Below are positions 25,762 to 34,161 of a DNA stretch of 50,103 bases, in pieces. Under the pieces are notes generated by a model. That model ran no database searches. It saw only the letters and a program-made list of their open reading frames with translations, and was not told the origin of the DNA. The translations under genes and the position numbers were made by a program. Origin of the DNA: an uncultured Fretibacterium sp. Lineage in GTDB: Bacteria > Synergistota > Synergistia > Synergistales > Aminobacteriaceae. The stretch spans positions 1 to 50,103 of the forward strand of contig CALBPU010000095.1 in the NCBI GenBank assembly GCA_937899395.1. Direction: 5' to 3'. Numbering within the stretch: the stretch's first letter is position 1; each line of letters begins with the position of its first letter.

Positions 25762-25941
25762 ATGTCATCTCGAACAAACATAATAATAGCTCATAGGTTA
25801 TCAACTATAAGAGATTCAGATATTATTGTTGTAATGAATTCGGGATAATGCGTAAAGATTGGTTCACATGATGAATTGTTGAATAAGAAGGGAAAATATT
25901 ACGAACCTTATACTACTCAATACAGAGAAATTAAAAATTAA
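25762..25941 (+). pseudogene. 3' remnant of an ABC exporter ATPase gene
   Basis: Reading from 25762 gives the H-loop region of an exporter-type ABC ATPase, RTNIIIAHRLSTIRDSDIIV, which matches the family consensus for the end of the nucleotide-binding domain. The same frame then meets a TAA at 25846-25848 and continues with GSHDELLNKKGKYYEPYTTQY, the usual C-terminal tail, to a natural stop at 25939. All upstream parts (membrane domain, Walker A, signature and Walker B) are absent. It is thus a truncated gene tail carrying an in-frame stop, left in the gap between the kinase and the secreted-protein gene. Confidence 0.85.
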
Positions 25942-25960
25942 ATGGAGAGATTATTTAATT

Positions 25961-26500
25961 ATGAAAAAATTGTTAGCTGTTTTTGTATTTATTTCAATTT
26001 TTTCGGCGGAAAATATTTTCGCTGCTAAGGTTTATAACAATGCAGATGCTTTTATGTCGTTACCGTTTGGACACAGTTATTCACGAACTCAAAAACGAAT
26101 GGAAAACAGCGGCGCAATAACCGTAACACCTCGAAAAGATTCTTTAACGATGTCAGGAATGTTTGAAGGTTATCCTGCGACATTTATATTTGGATTTCAT
26201 AAAAATAAAATATTGAAAACTAAATCAGTTTATCTTCAGAGCATGGGCAACAAAGAGTATGACAAACAATTTTACGAAGGATTATTAAAGGCTTATAACA
26301 CTCGTTACGGAACTGTAAAGGAAAGCCCGTCCGCAAATATGAGAAAGTTAGGGAAAATTATTTTGAGGAACGTTTGGACGCCTGACAGATACACTACAAT
26401 AACATTAACTTATAATCCTGAAGCCTCAAAAAGATTACCCGGAAGTTCGTTAAGTGAAAGATTTATACAGTTGATTTATAAATATGATAAATGGGATTGA
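25961..26500 (+). CDS. small secreted protein of unknown function
   Basis: A 179-aa protein with a clear Sec signal peptide (MKKLLAVFVFISIFSAENIFAA, cleavage near residue 22), so it is predicted periplasmic or envelope-associated. The mature part is basic and has no cysteines for a lipobox. It contains alternating beta-strand-like segments (GYPATFIFGFHKNKI, YTTITLTYNP). I do not recognise the family. The ATG at 25961 has GGAGAG about 13 bases upstream. The IS200/IS605-like remnant begins within ~15 bases of its stop codon. Confidence 0.78.
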   Translation: MKKLLAVFVFISIFSAENIFAAKVYNNADAFMSLPFGHSYSRTQKRMENSGAITVTPRKDSLTMSGMFEGYPATFIFGFHKNKILKTKSVYLQSMGNKEYDKQFYEGLLKAYNTRYGTVKESPSANMRKLGKIILRNVWTPDRYTTITLTYNPEASKRLPGSSLSERFIQLIYKYDKWD

Positions 26501-26662
26501 ATGGGGTGTATTGTGAACCTCCTTCGACTAAAGTCAAAGGCTTCGAAAGGATAAAAATCCTCGTTCAAGAAGTTTGGTTTTAAGTTTTCCCCCATTTTAA
26601 GGCACCCTTATTCTTACAGGCGTGTGCTTCGCCACTACTGTATAGCCCTGTTAAGGACACAA

Positions 26663-26702
26663 CATTACTTTACTACTACACCCATTACTTTACTACTACA
26701 CC
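26663..26702. repeat. perfect tandem duplication of a 20-bp unit
   Basis: The unit CATTACTTTACTACTACACC occurs twice with no gap (26663-26682 and 26683-26702) inside the IS200/IS605-like remnant. Only two copies exist and there are no spacers, so it is not a CRISPR. Confidence 0.95.
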
Positions 26703-26858
26703 TTTTCTCTTAGAACCCGTCATAGTTCACCCAGTCCGGAGATTTACATCTCTAAGTGCTACGCTGCGGCGAGAGGGAAGTGTTCCCTCAATATTATGTT
26801 TGTTATAGTTTTCACATTTTTTTTAACGTGGAAGTCTAACCACTCGAAAAACAGAATT

Positions 26859-26886
26859 ATTATACACTAAATTTTAAAAATTCAAA
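26859..26886 (-). promoter_or_regulatory. promoter-like sequence inside the mobile remnant
   Basis: On the minus strand a consensus -10 TATAAT (26864-26859) is preceded, 16 bases upstream, by TTTGAA (26886-26881). It would drive transcription through the hairpin-rich region towards 26512. No open frame of size follows, so any product would be a non-coding RNA of about 340 bases. Confidence 0.4.
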
Positions 26887-26967
26887 TATACGGGGCGTTT
26901 CATCTCACTACTGAAGTCGCGTGTGTTCACGCCGGATTTAATAAAATCGTAAGGATATAGCAATTTG

Positions 26968-28515
26968 TTAAGGAATTTCAAGCTCGGAATAATGTCTTGA
27001 ATCAGGTTTCACGCTTTTATAAGTTTTGTTAAGAACATCAGAAACCTGCTTACAATAAACATCTATTTCTTGCACATCTAGCTCAGAAAGATATTCTTCG
27101 TGTCCGTGCGCGACTGGATTTCTGGCACGGGAGCATTTATCCAATCTTAACTCCCAATTTTGATAAATGTCTCCGTTAAAATATTCAGAAAAGATGTCTG
27201 CCCAACACTCACGAATTATCTTTATAGAATCTTTCATCGAAAGAACATCTAAATAGGAGCTGTCAATATTATAAATTTTTTTGTTATCGCGAATAAAAGC
27301 ATCATATTTCGCGATGTCGCCTTTTGTAATATTAGGGGTATTTTGCATTATCAAGTTCAAAACGTCATTGATATTTTTTCCTGTAACTGAATGATGAATA
27401 CATACACGGGTTAATTCATGTTCAATTAAGAGCTTTAATTTCTTCTCAAGATTAATAAGTTCAGGCCAAATATCAAAGTCAAGCATTGCAGACGACAAAA
27501 AAATTGTTGAAAAATACTCTGATATTGCTGTCAAATTTCCATTTTCTTCTCTGAAATATCCAAGATTAAATAATTCCTGTTTATCATTCGGAGTTACTCC
27601 GATATTAGGACCTTTTATAAAAGGAATTATTCTTTTCAATTCATTATCCCTTTCGAGATGTTTTATACAGTCTCTGTAATAGTCATTAATAGTTTTGCAC
27701 TTCTTATCAAATATTCTATCAATATCAATATCTTCTCCGTCATTGATTGCTTCAATAATATAATGTCCCATTATTGAAAGTAAATACGGAACGTTTCCTG
27801 CATAATAAATTATTCTCTGTTTTTGAGAATCATTTAATGTTATATCCAAGCCTGAAAAAACATCAAAGTATTCTTTCATGTCGGAATAGTTAAAGCCTTT
27901 GAACGGAATAAATTCTAAAACACCGCGAAATGTAGAACTTTGATAAGTTGTGCCCTCAATTTCATAAAGATTTCTTCTTGAGATTGTAATAGCTGAAACG
28001 TTGAATCTTCCGTCTGAAAAAATTGTTCTGAATAATTCAAAGTATCTCGTTTTTTCCTCGAATAATATTTTCGCATTATCAAATTCATCAAGAATAAGTA
28101 TAGTTTTTAGATTTTTTTCTGAAAGATAAGCAAAAATTTTTTCAACAGTTCTCGTTAATTTTATCCACTTAATATTATCGTTCTCAATGTCGTTAAAATA
28201 ATCTTTTATTTCGTCGATATTGATTATATTTTTTTTGTTTATCTGTTCATGTATCTGATTACAAATACCTTGCCAAATCTCATTATACCCCTCAACAAGA
28301 TTCAAATTTTCGTACACATATATTATATTCTCAGGTAAACTTGAGAAACTGTTTTTAACAGCTGACGTTTTTCCCATTCTAGTCAGACCTACATAGGCTC
28401 TTGAAATTCTTGTTTTATTATCAATAAAGTATTTTTTGATGTCATTTACAAAAGCCTCTCTGCCTATAAAAGATTTGCCCGAAACTTCTCCTCCTATGCA
28501 AAAAACATTATTCAT
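26968..28515 (-). CDS. STAND-type P-loop ATPase with C-terminal HEPN-like domain
   Basis: Residue numbers count from an upstream in-frame ATG at 28533. An FIGREAFV box (22-29) leads into the NTPase: Walker A GLTRMGKT (49-56), Walker B TILILDEFD (144-152). A winged-helix-like segment follows (near GYFREENGNLTAISEYF). The last ~130 residues are helical and end with RNPVAH (471-476), an R-x4-H motif of the kind that forms the active site of HEPN ribonucleases, in a context (LRLDKCSRARNPVAHGHEEYLS) like Swt1-type HEPN domains. I prefer the ATG at 28515, which has GGAG upstream and overlaps the preceding stop by 8 bp. It is co-transcribed with the 1528-aa gene. A nucleotide-switched RNA-cleaving effector is inferred. 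Confidence 0.87.
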   Translation of the reverse strand: MNNVFCIGGEVSGKSFIGREAFVNDIKKYFIDNKTRISRAYVGLTRMGKTSAVKNSFSSLPENIIYVYENLNLVEGYNEIWQGICNQIHEQINKKNIINIDEIKDYFNDIENDNIKWIKLTRTVEKIFAYLSEKNLKTILILDEFDNAKILFEEKTRYFELFRTIFSDGRFNVSAITISRRNLYEIEGTTYQSSTFRGVLEFIPFKGFNYSDMKEYFDVFSGLDITLNDSQKQRIIYYAGNVPYLLSIMGHYIIEAINDGEDIDIDRIFDKKCKTINDYYRDCIKHLERDNELKRIIPFIKGPNIGVTPNDKQELFNLGYFREENGNLTAISEYFSTIFLSSAMLDFDIWPELINLEKKLKLLIEHELTRVCIHHSVTGKNINDVLNLIMQNTPNITKGDIAKYDAFIRDNKKIYNIDSSYLDVLSMKDSIKIIRECWADIFSEYFNGDIYQNWELRLDKCSRARNPVAHGHEEYLSELDVQEIDVYCKQVSDVLNKTYKSVKPDSRHYSELEIP

Positions 28516-31500
28516 TTCTATTTTCCGCTCCATATTTTGAATTTAACCATTCTTTATATAACATGACTTTTATTTTGCATCGTTTATTTGAAACTATAAT
28601 TACATCACGTTGTTTCAAAGTATCAATAACTTTTGTGTCGTCTTCATTCATTATAACACTGTTTAAGGAAGCCCATTCTTTTTTGTTAGATAACTGTGCT
28701 ATCCTGCGGAGAATTTTTTTGTTTTTCAAGATAGTTTCATTGTTATCCACATTGCTTTTATCATTATATTGAGGTTCAAAGAATCTTGCTTCTTCAAATG
28801 ACGTTAAATTTTTTCTGAGGTATTCGTCTACATGAGCCTTTGTTACGTAAATAGTGCGTGTTTCATTAAGATAATCAACTAGCCCTGCACAAAGATTCAT
28901 TATTAAAAATGCACTTCCTGCTGTTAATTCATATAGACGATCCAAAGCTTCTTCTTTGTACCTGTTAATTTTCTCCCCGTTTCTTATAAGCATTATAGGT
29001 TCATACATTAATTTTTTTGCATATTCTTCAGACAGATATGTAACTTTTTTCATATCGGTTGAACCGAAATCATTAGTAAAACGTCTGTCTTTTACAAAAT
29101 TCATCATGTGATCTTGTCCTATAATTACTGCGAATATATCATTATTCTGAATAAGAGCTTTCCAGAATTTCATAATTTTGTCTGTCATTTTACTCTGTCT
29201 GATCCAATCATAAATATAAGTAAATTCATCAATCATTATGACTATATTATATTTACAATTTTTCTCTTCGAGACATCTGTTGATTTTTTTGAACACCGTG
29301 TTGAAGTAGAGCTGTGCATGTTCACTTTCTGTCAAAATTTTTTCGGAATCTATTTCAATTTTGTTTTCATCGAGAATTGTTTTTAGCTTAGAATGTTTTT
29401 TTATTTCATCTGCAAATGTATCAAGTAATGTATACAAAAAATCGGAAATGTTATCACCTTCCAAATTTTCTTCTCCGATGCTTCCGACGTTGATAATAAC
29501 GTTTGCTTCAGGATCAATCTCACGAAGTTTTCTCTCGATATGATACATCAGGGAAGACTTTCCTGTTCTGGTTTGTCCGTAAAGAGCTAAACATTTTCCC
29601 TTTAATACATTGCCTGATTTATCACTGATTTGTCTTATAATATCATCAATTTCTTGATCTCTTCCGAAAAACATTGAAGCATCTGTAACCTGAGAGCCGT
29701 TGCGATATACTGCAAATTTATTTTCGATATACTCAAACTCTGAAGAACTGTACAACGGAACGGACAACATGAAATTTTTATTTTCATATTCGGGTTCAGT
29801 CATATTTTTTTTATATTGATATTTTAATTCTATGTTTACTGAAAAGGTTTGATTTTTAATAATTTCTTCGTTCACTCTGAATTTAATAATTTCTTCCTGA
29901 GTTTTTCCTCCTGCAATAAATCTTCGACTTAAATATTGATCATCAATGACTTCTGCATCATCACATTTTATTTTTATTGATAAATTATCTGCGTTTTGAA
30001 CGTTATTTTTATTTTTAAAAGCTATAGGAACTCTTACTATGAAATTTTCGTCAACAGAACAGTCATAACCTAATAATTCAACTGAAATATCAGGTTCAGA
30101 ATTTTTATAAAGCTGTTCAGCTTCGCGCAAAATTTTACTTTTCAGATGATCAAGAAGAGGCAATAATTTTTCATAGCTTATGTATGTCGGATTATTCTCG
30201 GAAATTTGTTCCTGCAATCTGTCTATTTTTTTATAGGCAGCTTCAAAATTTTCAGTCTTATAATCAAATTCTGATTCTTCGTTGTACTTCAACAAATTCA
30301 AAAATATTTCACGCAAATCTTTTATATAATTTCTGTCAGTCTGATTCAAATAATTATTAAATTCGTTTATATCAAATCTGGAAAAATTTTCGTTTAATTG
30401 CCCAAACACGAAAACGGATTCGACAGTATCTTTAATCAAACGCAAAAAATTTTTTCTTTTTATATTATATTGCGAGAATGCTTTTGCCCAAAGTTCATTG
30501 AAATCGAAAAAAAATTTTTCATTGATTGCTATAATCTTATTATCAGGTTCGTCAGCAATTTTATTAAGAACATCAATTAATTCTTGACGATCAATATAAA
30601 TGTTATGAAATATATCAGATAGTACAAAACTTTTAACTTCATTATTATATGTCAGCATTTCAAGCATACCTACAACAAAATTTTGAATAGGTACAGTCAA
30701 TTTTCGCTGCATTATTTCCTTTATTTTGTTTTTGTATTCTTTTTCGATTTGTTGAGTATTATAATATATTTTAGAACCTTTTCTTATACTATCGGCAGAA
30801 CAGAAAAAAGTTTCTATATATCTAATAGTAGCAGTATACCAACATTTATCCCGGAAATCACTATCCTTAAAAATCGAAATCGTTTCAAAAAAACAAAATC
30901 GTGCAGTATCAAAACTATAATTATTTTCTGTCCTGAACAGGCAATAATTCCCATAAAAATAACTTCCTATAGCTACGTTGAGCTGGAAATTTCTTTCGCT
31001 GAATATATTTGAATTTTTCACAAAATCTTCTCTGTCTAAAATATGTCGGATAATTTTTGCTATTACAAAATAATTATTGCTCTGAGTTTCATCATTTACA
31101 CTTATTGCAGCCTGTTTTTCGGAAATAGCTTTTATAATTCTCTTAGCTTCCTGTAAAGTTCCTGAAAAAATTCCGTCTTTAACAAGGTCTTTATTTTTTA
31201 GTTCATTTTCAAGATTTAATTTATTGATTCTATATTTTATGTAATCTGAAATATTAGTTACTCCGGTCATATCTTCGATATTTTGATTAGGGATATTACC
31301 TTGAAGCACTGAATTTGCAAATTCATTATCAGGTTGTAAATTCAAGATTTCTTTTGCGTATTCTAAAACTTTTTCATTATTCTTTAATCCTGCATAAGCA
31401 TTGCAAAGCCCTAATAAAACAAAAATTTTTTGCCCTGTTGCTTTTTCCGGATCATATTCTTTGTATTGTTGAAATAAATTAATTGCATCTTTATATTCTC

Positions 31501-33094
31501 CAATATAATTCATAAGTACTGCTTCGGAAAGAAGATAATGTGTCTTTTTTTCAATCGTATTTGAAATTGCAATAATATCTCTATAAGTTTTTATGATGTC
31601 ATTTTTATGTTTTGGATCTTTTGCTGAAGATAACACGGAAGCTCTGAGGTTCAGATATTTTTCCTTATCTATATTTTTGCCTTCTTTATCAAGTAATTCA
31701 AGTGCTTCATCATACATCTTAAATCTTGTATAAAGTGAAACCAAATCAGGAATGCTTCCTTTTAGTCTTTGTTTTCTTTTAATAGCTTCTTTGTAGAGAG
31801 TTATTGCCTTTTGAACATCCTTTTCATCTAAGTATGCTTTCTGAGCCTCAAAAAAATAATAATCCTGATTGTTATTTAATGATTGACTGACAGGTGTTAA
31901 ATCAGGAAGTATACGTTCAAGTTGTTTACGAAGATTTTGATAAGTTTGTTTTTTCATTATCGGTTCGTATTGCTCAAGATATTTTAATGCTTTTTGAGGT
32001 TCATGTCTTTGAAGCATAAGAGAAAATAAATCGGCAGCGGCTGAAGGTGCTTTGTCATTAACTTTAATAGCTTCAAGATATAATTCTTCAGCTTTTTCAA
32101 AATTTTTTTCTTCTTGATGAGCTTTTTTTGCTAAATCATAGGGATTTTGAATTTTACGTATATTTTTTGAAGGATTAACTTCATTTATATGATTCGGCAT
32201 ATTTCTTTCAGGAGCTAATTTTTCTATGACAGCAATATTAATCAATTCATTCAAGACATCAACAGAATATTTGTTGTTCAGTAATGAATCATAATTTATG
32301 TTATTTACAATTAATACAGCTTTTAGAAATGAAATGTAACCGTGAATTTTTGAAGAGTTAGTATCTGAAACACAAATTTTTGATATTATCGAATAATCTT
32401 TAGTTTCAACTGTTCTAAGAATAAGCCACTTCAATATGTAAGGATTCAAAATTTCATCTTCGAGAAAATGACGATACGCAAATCGTTCCATATCGTTTTT
32501 CATATTTATTTTTTCAGCGATGGCGAAAGCGGATTCATTGTCGTTACCTTTTGTATAAAACTCCAAAGACTGTAAAGAATTACTGCATTGATAATATAAA
32601 GCTGCCAACATGTTTACAGCGGTTTTATTATCTTTATTATTTTTGATAATTTTTTCGAGTTTACAGATATTTTCTTTGATTTTATAATCCGTAAGTTTAG
32701 ATTCATGATTTTGTTTTATTGCATAATTGAGACTGTTTGATATTGACATTAAATCTGAATAAAGTGCTGAGTTTTTTTCAAACTCTGCTGTTTGTGTGTA
32801 AGATTTTACTTCCGGAGATGTTGTTAGCGTGAAAAAAGAGTCTCCGCTCTCTTGAAGTATCGAAAAAATATCCGGCCGTTTTTTTTCGCAACTTAAATTT
32901 GATGTATTCAAAAATTCGTAATAGTCAATGCTGTCAATCGAAATAGCAGCAATATTACCGTCATTTTTTTTCACTTTTACAACTGAATCATCGAAAGAAA
33001 TTATTTTGCCATTTATTTCTTTTATTTTGACAATAATAGAGACGCTGGCACCAATTTTAATTTCTTCCAAAAAAGCATCTTTTATCAATATCAT
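28508..33094 (-). CDS. giant TPR protein with STAND-type NTPase domain
   Basis: A 1528-aa soluble protein. Residues 1-60 read like a small Sm/SH3-type beta-barrel (VSIIVKIKEINGKIISFDDSVVKV). Residues ~314-600 hold at least five TPR-like helix pairs (YDLAKKAHQEEKNFEKAEELY and others). A helical middle region is unrecognised. Residues ~1000-1105 look like a beta-sandwich. A STAND-type NTPase begins with MFFGRDQEID and carries Walker A GQTRTGKS (Lys1179) and Walker B IVIMIDEF (Asp1289). A winged-helix-like C-terminus ends the protein. TPRs plus STAND is the architecture of many bacterial invader sensors. The ATG at 33094 has AAGG upstream. It overlaps the HEPN-ATPase gene. The DNA looks more AT-rich than its neighbours, suggesting transfer. 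Confidence 0.88.
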   Translation of the reverse strand: MILIKDAFLEEIKIGASVSIIVKIKEINGKIISFDDSVVKVKKNDGNIAAISIDSIDYYEFLNTSNLSCEKKRPDIFSILQESGDSFFTLTTSPEVKSYTQTAEFEKNSALYSDLMSISNSLNYAIKQNHESKLTDYKIKENICKLEKIIKNNKDNKTAVNMLAALYYQCSNSLQSLEFYTKGNDNESAFAIAEKINMKNDMERFAYRHFLEDEILNPYILKWLILRTVETKDYSIISKICVSDTNSSKIHGYISFLKAVLIVNNINYDSLLNNKYSVDVLNELINIAVIEKLAPERNMPNHINEVNPSKNIRKIQNPYDLAKKAHQEEKNFEKAEELYLEAIKVNDKAPSAAADLFSLMLQRHEPQKALKYLEQYEPIMKKQTYQNLRKQLERILPDLTPVSQSLNNNQDYYFFEAQKAYLDEKDVQKAITLYKEAIKRKQRLKGSIPDLVSLYTRFKMYDEALELLDKEGKNIDKEKYLNLRASVLSSAKDPKHKNDIIKTYRDIIAISNTIEKKTHYLLSEAVLMNYIGEYKDAINLFQQYKEYDPEKATGQKIFVLLGLCNAYAGLKNNEKVLEYAKEILNLQPDNEFANSVLQGNIPNQNIEDMTGVTNISDYIKYRINKLNLENELKNKDLVKDGIFSGTLQEAKRIIKAISEKQAAISVNDETQSNNYFVIAKIIRHILDREDFVKNSNIFSERNFQLNVAIGSYFYGNYCLFRTENNYSFDTARFCFFETISIFKDSDFRDKCWYTATIRYIETFFCSADSIRKGSKIYYNTQQIEKEYKNKIKEIMQRKLTVPIQNFVVGMLEMLTYNNEVKSFVLSDIFHNIYIDRQELIDVLNKIADEPDNKIIAINEKFFFDFNELWAKAFSQYNIKRKNFLRLIKDTVESVFVFGQLNENFSRFDINEFNNYLNQTDRNYIKDLREIFLNLLKYNEESEFDYKTENFEAAYKKIDRLQEQISENNPTYISYEKLLPLLDHLKSKILREAEQLYKNSEPDISVELLGYDCSVDENFIVRVPIAFKNKNNVQNADNLSIKIKCDDAEVIDDQYLSRRFIAGGKTQEEIIKFRVNEEIIKNQTFSVNIELKYQYKKNMTEPEYENKNFMLSVPLYSSSEFEYIENKFAVYRNGSQVTDASMFFGRDQEIDDIIRQISDKSGNVLKGKCLALYGQTRTGKSSLMYHIERKLREIDPEANVIINVGSIGEENLEGDNISDFLYTLLDTFADEIKKHSKLKTILDENKIEIDSEKILTESEHAQLYFNTVFKKINRCLEEKNCKYNIVIMIDEFTYIYDWIRQSKMTDKIMKFWKALIQNNDIFAVIIGQDHMMNFVKDRRFTNDFGSTDMKKVTYLSEEYAKKLMYEPIMLIRNGEKINRYKEEALDRLYELTAGSAFLIMNLCAGLVDYLNETRTIYVTKAHVDEYLRKNLTSFEEARFFEPQYNDKSNVDNNETILKNKKILRRIAQLSNKKEWASLNSVIMNEDDTKVIDTLKQRDVIIVSNKRCKIKVMLYKEWLNSKYGAENRNE

Positions 33095-33145
33095 TCCTAC
33101 CTTTCATATATGTAATTTTGTTAATACCTATGGAAATAATAAAAT

Positions 33146-33177
33146 TTCCTCCGATTTAGCGCGAATAGTCGGAGGAA
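33146..33177 (-). terminator. intrinsic terminator after the SprA-related gene
   Basis: A perfect 9-bp stem TTCCTCCGA (33146-33154) / TCGGAGGAA (33169-33177) with a 14-base loop is followed on the minus strand by ATTTTATTATTT, and on the plus strand by TTTTTTATTTTT. It should stop transcription from the SprA-related gene before the 1528-aa gene, which therefore needs its own promoter in the ~50 bp that follow. Confidence 0.8.
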
Positions 33178-33201
33178 TTTTTTTATTTTTCAACATAGTT
33201 T

Positions 33202-34119
33202 TTATGCCGCAGGTATCAAATTTTGAATCTCAAATTCCTTCACCGATGCCAATAACGATTGAACGCCGTCTTTATTTACATCATAATTTTCATTCTCACG
33301 GCTCACGGCTTCAATAACAGGTGTCCCTCTTGCAACTTCGGTTTTGTGTTCTTCTTCCTCTGAACTTTCACGAGTAATTTCCTGTCGTGCCTTCGATGCA
33401 AGATCAGCAGCCTTCATTGCAACCTGTCTGTCCTGTCCTGAAGGATCAGTAGGAGCATTCGCAGCTCTTTGAACCTGTTGCATGTTTCGCAAAGTTTCTT
33501 CAGGAGTGCTTCCTTCTTTGAGCTTAATAGGAACTTCCCCACCGACTATATAACTCTTACCGTCAGAGCCTTCAATGTAAGAGTAACTGACACCGCCTCC
33601 AAATTCTCCGGCTGCAGCTTGGTGAGCAGCTTCATGTGCTATAACCTCGTTCTGAACATTTTCAAGCTCTTGGGTCTGAGCTTCTTTTTCATCTTCAGCT
33701 TTATCCTTTTTCTTTGAGGCTTCACGTTTTTCTGCTTCGGATTTAATTATATTTTGGGTGTCCTCATTCTTTTGAGCGTCCTTTTTAAGAGCGTCAATAG
33801 CTTCCTGCTTTTTGCTCTGTAAATCTTCTTGGGCAATTCCTCCTCCTACACGGTTAAGATCTTCTTCACTGCCCTTCATCGTTACAGACGCTCCTACAAT
33901 ATAACGTTTCCCGTCCGAACCAACAGAATAATGATATACCGTATGAACCTGAGCATTCTTTCCGAGCTTAGCCTTAATAGCCTGTTCTTCGGATAAAATT
34001 TCCTGCTCTTTCTGTTGTTTGGATTGATCAACTTCCGCCACTTCAACAGCGTTTTTAGAACGAAAAATATTTTGCATAGGTTCTAAATATCCCGCCGATA
34101 ACATTGACGTAACCTGCAT
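33202..34119 (-). CDS. SprA-related putative metalloprotease
   Basis: A 305-aa protein of the SprA-related family. A central VIAHEAAHQAAAGEFGG carries HEAAH, matching the HExxH zinc-protease motif. Two copies of a GSDGK-x-YIVG-x-x-V hairpin flank it, near residues 67-80 and 187-200. A charged coiled-coil segment of Lys/Glu/Asp (about 115-155) lies between. The C-terminal half has PTDPSGQDRQVAMKAADLASKARQE, typical of the family. There is no signal peptide. Proteolysis is predicted from the motif but has not to my knowledge been established for most members. The ATG at 34119 follows GGAGGTG. Confidence 0.88.
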   Translation of the reverse strand: MQVTSMLSAGYLEPMQNIFRSKNAVEVAEVDQSKQQKEQEILSEEQAIKAKLGKNAQVHTVYHYSVGSDGKRYIVGASVTMKGSEEDLNRVGGGIAQEDLQSKKQEAIDALKKDAQKNEDTQNIIKSEAEKREASKKKDKAEDEKEAQTQELENVQNEVIAHEAAHQAAAGEFGGGVSYSYIEGSDGKSYIVGGEVPIKLKEGSTPEETLRNMQQVQRAANAPTDPSGQDRQVAMKAADLASKARQEITRESSEEEEHKTEVARGTPVIEAVSRENENYDVNKDGVQSLLASVKEFEIQNLIPAA

Positions 34120-34161
34120 AATTTTTCACCTCCATGTAAATTATTTATTGCGTAAATTATA

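Larger units (their letters stand above)
26512..26945 (-). mobile_element. transposase-less IS200/IS605-like remnant with structured non-coding region
   Basis: No credible gene is present in this stretch of about 430 bp. Reading the minus strand, the right side ends with the palindromic pattern CCTTTGACTTTAGTCGAAGG followed by AGGTTCAC, which resembles the right-end hairpin of IS200/IS605 elements. The left side has a GCGTG-loop-CACGC hairpin (26919-26932) and a second GACTTCAG motif. Perfect internal stems include GAGGGAA-GTG-TTCCCTC (26773-26789) and GAGAT-TTAC-ATCTC (26739-26752). An ATAAA (TTTAT on the minus strand) at 26941-26945 could be the pentanucleotide target next to the left end. 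No tnpA or tnpB remains. Ends and orientation are inferred. Confidence 0.55.

Noticed and set aside
26663..26702. CRISPR array
   Set aside because: Only two adjacent 20-bp repeats, no spacers and no cas genes nearby.
28743..28751. DnaA boxes TTATCCACA (28743) and TTATCCACT (28161) suggesting an origin
   Set aside because: Both fall within coding sequence of the two ATPase genes, are far apart and have no AT-rich unwinding cluster or dnaA gene nearby.
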